The notes under the pieces are model-generated. The model was not told the origin of the DNA. It searched no databases and was given only the letters and a program-made list of their open reading frames with translations. A stretch of DNA of 25,955 nucleotides, from NCBI GenBank assembly GCA_017431185.1, contig JAFRLP010000622.1:1-25955 (forward strand), read 5' to 3'. This document shows, piece after piece, positions 17,372 through 23,134 of the stretch. Source of the DNA: Victivallales bacterium. Its GTDB lineage: Bacteria; Verrucomicrobiota; Lentisphaeria; Oligosphaerales; Oligosphaeraceae. The position numbers were made by a program, and so were the translations under genes. Each line of letters opens with the position of its first letter. Positions within the stretch are counted from its first letter, which is position 1.

Positions 17372-17782
17372 ATGAAACAAAGAGCAGACGACACCCTGGA
17401 GACCCCAATCACCTCGATGATTGACATCGTCTTCCAGTTGATCATCTTCTTCGTGGTCACCGCCTCCATCGACAAGGATGTTCAGGACGAGGCCATCCAC
17501 CTGGCACAGGCCAAGAGCGCACCCGCCGTGGAGACTGTTGACCCGCGCTCCGTCACCATCAACTTGCGCAAGGACGGAGAGATCAACATCGCCCTGATGC
17601 CGATGAGCCCGCAGCAGCTTTACAATTTCCTGGTCAGCATGAGGACCAAGGGTGGCAACTCCATCCCCATCCTCATCCGGTGTGACGCCAAGACCAAATA
17701 CAAGGACATTGACAAAGTGATGCAGGCCACCGCCAAGGCGGGGCTGTTCCGAGTCCGCATCGTTGCCATGCTGGACGAATGA
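17372..17782 (+). CDS. exbD: ExbD/TolR-family protein, first copy
   Basis: 136 aa from ATG 17372, supported by GAGAGG upstream; an in-frame GTG at 17321 lies inside the preceding hairpin and is unlikely. One N-terminal membrane helix (TSMIDIVFQLIIFFVVT, residues 14-30) contains the essential proton-carrying Asp18. A periplasmic domain of about 100 residues follows (VTINLRKDGEINI, IPILIRCDAKTKYKDIDKVMQATAKAG), matching the ExbD fold. Length is normal. It probably pairs with the second ExbD as a heterodimer in the ExbB pore. Confidence 0.93.
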   Translation: MKQRADDTLETPITSMIDIVFQLIIFFVVTASIDKDVQDEAIHLAQAKSAPAVETVDPRSVTINLRKDGEINIALMPMSPQQLYNFLVSMRTKGGNSIPILIRCDAKTKYKDIDKVMQATAKAGLFRVRIVAMLDE

Positions 17783-17809
17783 GGGGCCGCCAATAAGGGA
17801 AACAGCAAT

Positions 17810-18205
17810 ATGAGAAAGAAGAACATAGAGACGCTGGCCGTTCCGATGTCATCCATGATTGACGTCGTGTTCCAGCTGCTCATCTATTTCATTGTCACGC
17901 AGCGTGAGGAAGTGACGGAGGCGCATCTGGCGGTGAATCTGCCCGCGCCCGGCGCCGCCAAGGCCAGCGAGAACAAGCCGAAGATGCTGGAGTTGGAGGT
18001 TCATCCAGGCGCGCTGCTCATCCAAGGAGCGCAGCGTGAAGTCAGTGAAATCGGTGACATGCTGGTGGCTTTCGGCCAGCGTGACAAGGACATGACCGTG
18101 ATGGTCAAGGTGGCAATGGACTCCTTTGCCACCGACCTGGTGACGGCTTTGGATTTGTGCGACAAGGCCGGCCTGAAGAACCTCAACGTCGTCACCCTGA
18201 GATAG
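17810..18205 (+). CDS. exbD: ExbD/TolR-family protein, second copy
   Basis: 131 aa, starting 27 bp after the first ExbD. The membrane helix SSMIDVVFQLLIYFIVT carries Asp18 in the same position as in the first copy. The periplasmic part (LELEVHPGALLIQGAQREVSEIGDMLV, DLVTALDLCDKAGLKNLNVVTLR) has the ExbD pattern but differs clearly from the first copy, so this is an old duplication and not a recent one. Paired ExbD genes after one ExbB are frequent in Planctomycetes and Verrucomicrobiota. Confidence 0.93.
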   Translation: MRKKNIETLAVPMSSMIDVVFQLLIYFIVTQREEVTEAHLAVNLPAPGAAKASENKPKMLELEVHPGALLIQGAQREVSEIGDMLVAFGQRDKDMTVMVKVAMDSFATDLVTALDLCDKAGLKNLNVVTLR

Positions 18206-18224
18206 ATGCCAGGAGGATGCCACA

Positions 18225-19823
18225 ATGGAAGAACAGAACAACAACTATGACGAATCCGATGCGCAGGAGGCCAATTACGCGCCTGCCATTGACGTGGCCG
18301 CCGCGCTGGCTGCCTACCAGCACCGCAAGATGGTGGAGGGCCTGGTCGGCCCCATCGCCTCGCTCATTGTCCATGTCTGCCTGCTGACCTGCCTTATCCT
18401 GTTCTATCATCCTGAACAGAAGGCGGCCTCCCGTGCCGTCGAAGTTCAGGCGCAGGAACTGGAGGTCAAGGAACTTGACCAGAAGACCCAGGAGGAACTC
18501 CAGCAGCTGGAGGAGATTGCGCAGGACATTGTGCCCACGGTCGAGAAACCCACCATCACCTCCGACGTCAGCGTCGATGTCTCGGCGGTCGCCGATTTCT
18601 CCGACGCGATGGCCTCGACGGATGACAACCTGGAATTCTCCGACGTCCTGGACATCCGCGCCAACGACTCCCCGCTGAAAATCTCTTCGCTCTATGGCGG
18701 GCGTTCCAACGAGGGGCGCAAGCAGGCCGTCAAGCGGTTTGGCGGCAATGACGCGACGGAGTTGGCCGTGCTGCGCGCCCTGCGCTGGCTGAAGGCCACC
18801 CAGGCGGCCAACGGCTCCTGGGCCCCGTCGCAGCAGCCGGCGATGACGGGCCTGGCCCTGCTGGCCTACCTGGCCCACGGCGAGACCCCGACCAGCGAGG
18901 AGTTCGGCCCCACCGTCCAGAAGGGGATGGAGTACCTGGTGAACACCGTCAACAACGCCAAGGGGCCGACCGGAAATCTGGCGGACTACCGCAACGGCAT
19001 CGTTGCCTACGCGCTGGCGGAGGCCTACGGCCTGACCAAGATTCCGTTCATCAAGCTGGCGATGGAGAAGTCCCTGACCTGGCTGGTGGAGGGGCAGCAG
19101 TCCTCTGGCGGCTATGACTACGGCTACAAGAAGGCGGAGCGCTGGGACTTGTCCGTCGCCTGCCGGCAGTACCAGGCCATGAAGGCCGGCTACATTGCGG
19201 GGGCGGACGTGAAGGGGCTGGAGAAGGCCATTGACAAGGGGCTGAGCTTCATGAAGAACGTCGCCTACAACCCCAAGAACAAGCGGTTCTACTACTGCCA
19301 GGGCTCCAACGGATCGGACCGTCTGCAAGGCGCGGCGGTCCTCTGCTTCCAGTTGCTTGGCGAGGGGAGCGACCGTCTGGCGAAGCAGAGCCTCCAGGGG
19401 CTGGCCGACAAAATGAAGAGCGGTGCGCTCAAGGTCTCCTGGACAGTCGAGGGCAAGCAGAAGCCCGCCGAGGCCGCCCATGAGAACGAGATGTACGGCT
19501 GGTATTACCAGACCCAGGCGATGTTCCATGGCGGCCAGACGCTGTGGCGCCCTTGGAACAAGATGTTCACCGCCGAATTCGTCAAGAACCAGAAGGTTGT
19601 CGGCGAAAAGCGTGAGCAGGGGTACTGGGAGTGCCCGCGCCGCAACGCGGCGGTTTACGACAAGGCCGTGAACTACGACAAATGGTACACCACCGCCCTG
19701 GCCGCCCTCTCCCTCCAGGTCTATTACCGCTATCTGCCATCCTACAAAATGCCCAAGAGCATGGCCAAGGCGGCCAAGACCACCATGGAGAAGCTGGACG
19801 ACGACCTCGGACTTGATTTTTGA
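18225..19823 (+). CDS. TonB/TolA-like membrane-anchored protein with prenyltransferase/squalene-cyclase-type alpha/alpha toroid
   Basis: 532 aa with a strong Shine-Dalgarno (AGGAGG). Residues 1-38 are cytoplasmic and charged. One membrane helix (about 39-61) contains Ser46-x3-His50, matching the S-x3-H pattern that TonB (S16/H20) and TolA (S18/H22) need for coupling to ExbBD/TolQR. Residues about 62-102 are a charged helix, and about 103-170 an acidic linker. From about 175 to 505 helical repeats with QAANGSW (193-199), QQSSGGYDYGY (291-301), YGWYYQTQAMFHGG and YTTALAALSLQVYYRYLP indicate the prenyltransferase/squalene-oxidase-repeat toroid. The DxDD acid motif of squalene-hopene cyclase is absent, so a binding role is likelier than cyclisation. 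It sits directly after exbB-exbD-exbD, where TonB or TolA is expected. Confidence 0.85.
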   Translation: MEEQNNNYDESDAQEANYAPAIDVAAALAAYQHRKMVEGLVGPIASLIVHVCLLTCLILFYHPEQKAASRAVEVQAQELEVKELDQKTQEELQQLEEIAQDIVPTVEKPTITSDVSVDVSAVADFSDAMASTDDNLEFSDVLDIRANDSPLKISSLYGGRSNEGRKQAVKRFGGNDATELAVLRALRWLKATQAANGSWAPSQQPAMTGLALLAYLAHGETPTSEEFGPTVQKGMEYLVNTVNNAKGPTGNLADYRNGIVAYALAEAYGLTKIPFIKLAMEKSLTWLVEGQQSSGGYDYGYKKAERWDLSVACRQYQAMKAGYIAGADVKGLEKAIDKGLSFMKNVAYNPKNKRFYYCQGSNGSDRLQGAAVLCFQLLGEGSDRLAKQSLQGLADKMKSGALKVSWTVEGKQKPAEAAHENEMYGWYYQTQAMFHGGQTLWRPWNKMFTAEFVKNQKVVGEKREQGYWECPRRNAAVYDKAVNYDKWYTTALAALSLQVYYRYLPSYKMPKSMAKAAKTTMEKLDDDLGLDF

Positions 19824-19869
19824 CGCGCATGGTGCGCGGCGGCGGCGGCGAGAGGATTTCGCCGCCGTC
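19824..19869 (+). other. Two hairpins between the toroid gene and ilvE
   Basis: CGCGCA/TGCGCG (19824-19838) is followed by an 11-bp GC-rich stem at 19841-19851 / 19859-19869 with a 7-nt loop. There is no T-run, so this is a weak terminator or an mRNA-processing/stability element rather than a clear transcription end. Confidence 0.4.
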
Positions 19870-19891
19870 AAGAAAAGAAGGACAATTGAAA

Positions 19892-20905
19892 ATGGAACTT
19901 GATTGGTCAAAACTCGGCTTTGCCTACCGTGATGTCAACTGCCATATCCGCTACACCTGGCGGAATGGCCAGTGGGATGGGGGCGAGCTGGTCAAAGAGC
20001 CCTTTTTGTCGGTGCATATCGCCGCAACGTGCCTGCACTACGGGCAGGACGCTTTTGAGGGACTCAAGGTGTTTCGCACCAAGGAGAGCGGAATCTGCGC
20101 GTTCCGCCCCGTGGAGAATGCCCGCCGTCTGAACAACAGCGCCCGCCGCAGCTGCATGGCCGAAGTGCCCGAGGAGCTGTTTTTGGATGCCGTGCGGCGC
20201 GTGGTGAAGGCGAACGAGGAATTCGTCCCCCCCTATGGGACGGGGGCCTCGCTCTACGTCCGTCCCCTGTTGATTGGCACAGGCGCCCAGATTGGGGTCA
20301 ACGCGGCGGATGAGTACACGTTCATCATTCTCGTCACCCCCGTCGGCGCATACTACAAGGGCGGGCTCCAGCCGGTTCGCGCTCTGGTGATGGACGACTA
20401 TGACCGCGCCGCCCCGCATGGCACTGGCACGGTCAAGATGGGCGGCAACTACGGCGCGGCGTTGCTTCCCCACAAAATCTGCCATGACAAGGGGTTCCCC
20501 ATCGACCTCTATCTTGACCCTGTTCAGCACAAGTACATCGATGAATTCGGCACCAGCAATTTCATCGCCATTGACCAGAAGGGGGCGTATGTCACGCCGC
20601 TCTCCCATTCGGTGTTGCCCAGCATCACCAACAACGGGCTGCGCACAGTCGCCAAGCAACTGGGAATGGATGTGCAGGTTCGTCCCATCGAGTACACGGA
20701 ACTCAAGGACTTCGCGGAGGTCGCCTCCGTCGGCACGGCGGTGGTCATCACTCCGGTGAACGAGTTTGTGCGCGGGGATGAGGTCATACAGGTCGGGCCG
20801 CGTGAAGGCTGCGGGCCTGTCCTCCAGAAACTCTACAACGCCTACACGGCCATTCAATGGGGCGAGGCCGAAGACCCCTACGGCTGGAGAGTTCGGCTGA
20901 ACTGA
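19892..20905 (+). CDS. ilvE: Branched-chain amino acid aminotransferase
   Basis: 337 aa from ATG 19892, preceded by AAGAAGGAC; the frame extends upstream through the hairpins but that part is not conserved in style. It is a fold-type IV PLP enzyme that interconverts Leu, Ile and Val with their 2-oxo acids using glutamate. Visible family features are HYGQDAFEGLKVFR (49-62), LYVRPLLIGTG (121-131), the PLP-binding Lys182 in VKMGGNYGAALLPHK, and EFGTSNFIA, a variant of the E-x-G-T-x-N phosphate-binding segment. Length matches the class II (eukaryote/Bacillus-like) group. It is probably cytoplasmic housekeeping and lies between the motor cluster and the sigma factor genes with no obvious functional link to either. 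Confidence 0.94.
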   Translation: MELDWSKLGFAYRDVNCHIRYTWRNGQWDGGELVKEPFLSVHIAATCLHYGQDAFEGLKVFRTKESGICAFRPVENARRLNNSARRSCMAEVPEELFLDAVRRVVKANEEFVPPYGTGASLYVRPLLIGTGAQIGVNAADEYTFIILVTPVGAYYKGGLQPVRALVMDDYDRAAPHGTGTVKMGGNYGAALLPHKICHDKGFPIDLYLDPVQHKYIDEFGTSNFIAIDQKGAYVTPLSHSVLPSITNNGLRTVAKQLGMDVQVRPIEYTELKDFAEVASVGTAVVITPVNEFVRGDEVIQVGPREGCGPVLQKLYNAYTAIQWGEAEDPYGWRVRLN

Positions 20906-20916
20906 ATGCCCCTGCC

Positions 20917-21531
20917 ATGGGAACGCTATCGCTGCATCCAGAACAGATTGCCGTGCCGCAGGCCGACCAGGGCTGTGGCATGGCTGTCGTGCGTGACTAT
21001 GAGAATGTGACGGATAAAGTTCTGCTGGGGTGGATGTGCGACGGGGACGGCAAGGCGCTGGAGCAGATTGTCTCCCGCTACAATTCCCGCATCGTCGCGT
21101 ATTCCACCCGATTCCTGAATTCGCCTGATTTGGCCAAGGATGTCTGCCAGGAGGTGTTTCTCAAGTTGATTGACAAGCCCCCGGCGGTTCTGCTTTACGA
21201 CAATCTCGGTCCATGGCTTTTCCGCGTTGCCCGAAACCTGTCCATCGACAAGCGGCGTCGCCGCAAGGTTGAAGTGACGGAGGATGATTTGCCGGAGGCC
21301 CCGGCCGAGGGCACTCCCCTTACCGAGGCCACGGCGAACAATGATTTGGCGGTGATGCGGGAACTCGTCCGAAAATTGCCGGAGGAGATTCGCGATGTCG
21401 TCGAATTGCGCATCTACGGTCGCGTCCCGTTCAAGGACATTGCCGTCATCTTGAACATTCCCCAGGGGACTGCCCTGTGGAGAATGCATCGTGCCTTGGA
21501 GTTGCTGCGGATGGGCTGGAAGCAACTATGA
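20917..21531 (+). CDS. ECF-type RNA polymerase sigma factor
   Basis: 204 aa if started at ATG 20917, 11 bp after ilvE. Starts at 20857 (inside ilvE) and 20980 are alternatives, and none has a good Shine-Dalgarno. Region 2 is clear: ALEQIVSRYNSRIVAYSTRFLNSPDLAKDVCQEVFLKLID, continuing to PWLFRVARNLSIDKRRRRK. Region 4 is LVRKLPEEIRDVVELRIYGRVPFKDIAVILNIPQGTALWRMHRALELLR. There is no region 3, as expected for ECF factors. The next gene starts inside its stop codon (ATGA) and encodes a membrane anti-sigma factor, so the pair is very likely a signal-transducing sigma/anti-sigma unit. Confidence 0.92.
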   Translation: MGTLSLHPEQIAVPQADQGCGMAVVRDYENVTDKVLLGWMCDGDGKALEQIVSRYNSRIVAYSTRFLNSPDLAKDVCQEVFLKLIDKPPAVLLYDNLGPWLFRVARNLSIDKRRRRKVEVTEDDLPEAPAEGTPLTEATANNDLAVMRELVRKLPEEIRDVVELRIYGRVPFKDIAVILNIPQGTALWRMHRALELLRMGWKQL

Positions 21532-22106
21532 GCAGTCGGAAGCAATCCCATAGCCCGTGCGAAGGATTGCGGGCGCAGGCTCTTCAGGATGGCCCCGGCA
21601 GCGTCTCGGACCGCCAATGGCGGCGCCATGCCGAGCAGTGCCGCGAGTGCCAGGCCTCCGTGAGACTTGTGGAGATGCTCTATCAGGACTCGCGGTTGTC
21701 TTCGGGGGGCGTCTCGCTGGACGCCTCGCGGCTCGTTGAGATGGCGCGGAGACGCTATGCGCGCAAGTCCAGTTGGCTGTCCCGGGTCGGGCGGGGGGCG
21801 GTCCGCTGTGCCGCCCTGGCCGTCATTTTCCTGTTCACCGCGCTGCTCTCTCCATTGGATTGGTCTGGCCAGAGGCTGGCGAGGAGTCTGGCTGGCCTTG
21901 AGTCTCGGCAGCCCGTTTCCGGACATGAGCAGGTCGTGCCGCTGGCGCAGCCCGAGTCCGCTTTGTCCCGCCTGGACTTTGAGCAGAGCCTTTTGGACAG
22001 CCAGGACATCCAACTGGAGCAGGCAATCCAGGAGACGCGGACTCATCTGCATAGCCAGATTGAGGATATGAATGCGCTCATCGACAGGGATTTGACCGCC
22101 TATTGA
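21528..22106 (+). CDS. Zinc-type (ZAS) membrane anti-sigma factor
   Basis: 192 aa from ATG 21528, which overlaps the sigma stop as ATGA; an upstream in-frame start is ignored for that reason. His34-x3-Cys38-x2-Cys41 (HAEQCREC) is the zinc-binding motif of ZAS anti-sigma domains. One membrane helix spans about 90-108 (AVRCAALAVIFLFTALLSP). The periplasmic tail of about 84 residues has no recognised domain and ends in a helical segment (LEQAIQETRTHLHSQIEDMNALI). The domain order of cytoplasmic ZAS, helix and periplasmic sensor fits release of the partner sigma factor on an envelope signal, which is not identifiable here. Confidence 0.85.
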   Translation: MSSRKQSHSPCEGLRAQALQDGPGSVSDRQWRRHAEQCRECQASVRLVEMLYQDSRLSSGGVSLDASRLVEMARRRYARKSSWLSRVGRGAVRCAALAVIFLFTALLSPLDWSGQRLARSLAGLESRQPVSGHEQVVPLAQPESALSRLDFEQSLLDSQDIQLEQAIQETRTHLHSQIEDMNALIDRDLTAY

Positions 22107-22116
22107 ACTTCTTGCC

Positions 22117-22914
22117 ATGGCTAATGAGGGAATTGCAAGACTATCGCCAAGGCGGCAAAACGCCGCCCGCGAGGGCGACGGGCGAAAACAAGGCGTGGTC
22201 ACCACGCCTCGTTTGAGTGATGAGGCCATCGCGGTGCGCCGTGAAGCCGGCTTGGATGAGAGCTCTGCGATTCCCTCTAATGACCGGCAGGACATCTATC
22301 TGACCAGTCCCACCCTGCTCAATCGCATCAAAGAGGGCGATGACGCATCCTGGAGTGAGTTCCATGAACGCTATCGCCGGTTCATCTGGTGCATTGCCCG
22401 CAGTTATCAGGTCAGGGAGGCGGACAGGGATGCGGTGGTCAATGGCGTGCTGGTGGAACTCCATGCCGCCAAGGACAGGTTCCAGTACGACCCTGACAAG
22501 GGGCGGTATCGTGACTACCTCAGGAAGGTCGTCAAACACCATATTCTTCGCCTTCGGCGTTCCGAACATCCGACGGAGGACCTGGAGGGCGGAGGCTTTG
22601 AGGAGCCAGGAGAGGCTGACTTCGACGAAATCTGGGACAAGGAGTGGAGGGATTATGTCCTGGAACAGGCCAGGCAATTGCTTCGCGAGAGGCTTGACCC
22701 CGTAACTTATCAGGTTGCCTCCCGTTCCGCCTTCGCCAACGAGCCGCCGGAGAAACTCGCCGAGGAGTTTCATATCAAAACCGAGCACGTGTATCTCATC
22801 AAACACCGTGCCCTCAAGTTATTGCGCGCCTACCGTGCGCAACTGGGGGATGACGCCGCCAGAAGTGAGGATGAGGCGTCCGCGCGGATCGCGGACTGCC
22901 AAACCGAGCCATGA
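22117..22914 (+). CDS. Second ECF-type sigma factor (planctomycete/Lentisphaerota style)
   Basis: 265 aa from ATG 22117, 10 bp after the anti-sigma gene. Region 2 starts around residue 62 with YLTSPTLLNRIKEGDDASWSEFHERYRRFIW, a signature wording of this lineage's ECF factors, and continues through DYLRKVVKHHILRLRR. Region 4 is at about 195-250 (LLRERLDPVTYQVASRSAF...EKLAEEFHIKTEHVYLIKHRALKLLR). The first 40-50 codons overlap dense hairpins and look unlike protein sequence. GTG 22234, eight bases after GATGAGG, is a credible alternative start. No dedicated anti-sigma gene follows. Downstream, an inverted repeat covers the stop codon. Confidence 0.86.
   Translation: MANEGIARLSPRRQNAAREGDGRKQGVVTTPRLSDEAIAVRREAGLDESSAIPSNDRQDIYLTSPTLLNRIKEGDDASWSEFHERYRRFIWCIARSYQVREADRDAVVNGVLVELHAAKDRFQYDPDKGRYRDYLRKVVKHHILRLRRSEHPTEDLEGGGFEEPGEADFDEIWDKEWRDYVLEQARQLLRERLDPVTYQVASRSAFANEPPEKLAEEFHIKTEHVYLIKHRALKLLRAYRAQLGDDAARSEDEASARIADCQTEP
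22151..22214. repeat. Palindrome cluster at the 5' end of the second sigma gene
   Basis: GGCGGC/GCCGCC with loop AAAAC (22151-22167) is followed by CGCCC/GGGCG. Then comes a near-perfect palindrome: AGGCGTGGT (22191-22199), one C, ACCACGCCT (22201-22209). Its outer AAAC/GTTT extension (22186-22189, 22211-22214) leaves a single A-C mismatch. All lie within the annotated N-terminus of the sigma gene. Confidence 0.7.
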
Positions 22915-22950
22915 AGCCCAGCATGGGGGGCGCGGGTTTGGCAGACCGCG
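22890..22950. repeat. Inverted repeat over the stop codon of the second sigma gene
   Basis: Arms CGCGGACTGCCAAACC (22890-22905) and GGTTTGGCAGACCGCG (22935-22950) pair over 16 positions with one A-A mismatch and a 29-nt loop. The stop codon (22912-22914) is in the loop. The right arm also takes part in the next hairpin, so the two structures exclude each other. Confidence 0.75.
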
Positions 22951-22991
22951 CTCCGCGCGGTCAGTGCCAGTCGTTCGAGCGACAGCATTTT
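22944..22991 (+). terminator. Hairpins and short T-run after the second sigma gene
   Basis: GACCGCG/CGCGGTC with loop CTCCG (22944-22962) extends by GGCA/TGCC with a 2-nt bulge. A smaller GTCG/CGAC hairpin (22970-22983) and a TTTT run (22988-22991) follow. It is the first plausible transcript end after the long plus-strand gene series, though the T-run is short. Confidence 0.42.
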
Positions 22992-23027
22992 CGGTGGGAT
23001 TAGGTGGGTGATTTGCCACCTATGTAT

Positions 23028-23055
23028 TTGAAAAATCCTAATTTGGCAATATATT
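23028..23055 (+). promoter_or_regulatory. Predicted promoter of the GH20-like gene
   Basis: TTGAAA (23028-23033) and TATATT (23050-23055) are 16 bp apart in an AT-rich stretch, placing the transcript start near 23062, about 73 nt before the chosen ATG. Base composition changes sharply here relative to the GC-rich flanks. Confidence 0.48.
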
Positions 23056-23119
23056 ACTATGTCTTTTGGTGTTGTTGGAAAACGGATTTTCCGACCCCGT
23101 TTTATACTTTTCTATGATC

Positions 23120-23126
23120 AAGGAGG
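23120..23126 (+). promoter_or_regulatory. Shine-Dalgarno that fixes the GH20-like start
   Basis: AAGGAGG lies eight bases before ATG 23135 and argues against the in-frame starts at 23066 (TTG) and 23114. It is part of the perfect palindrome GGAGGCCTCC (23122-23131). Confidence 0.8.
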
Positions 23127-23134
23127 CCTCCCTG

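Noticed and set aside
18192..19910. A 572-codon minus-strand open frame opposite the toroid gene.
   Set aside because: Same cause: it crosses the intergenic hairpins and both gene ends, has no sensible start signal, and the plus-strand product has recognisable motifs.
22911..23003. A 30-codon ORF starting ATGA-overlapped with the second sigma stop.
   Set aside because: It lies entirely inside the hairpin cluster, has no hydrophobic or other protein-like feature, and no separate ribosome binding site.
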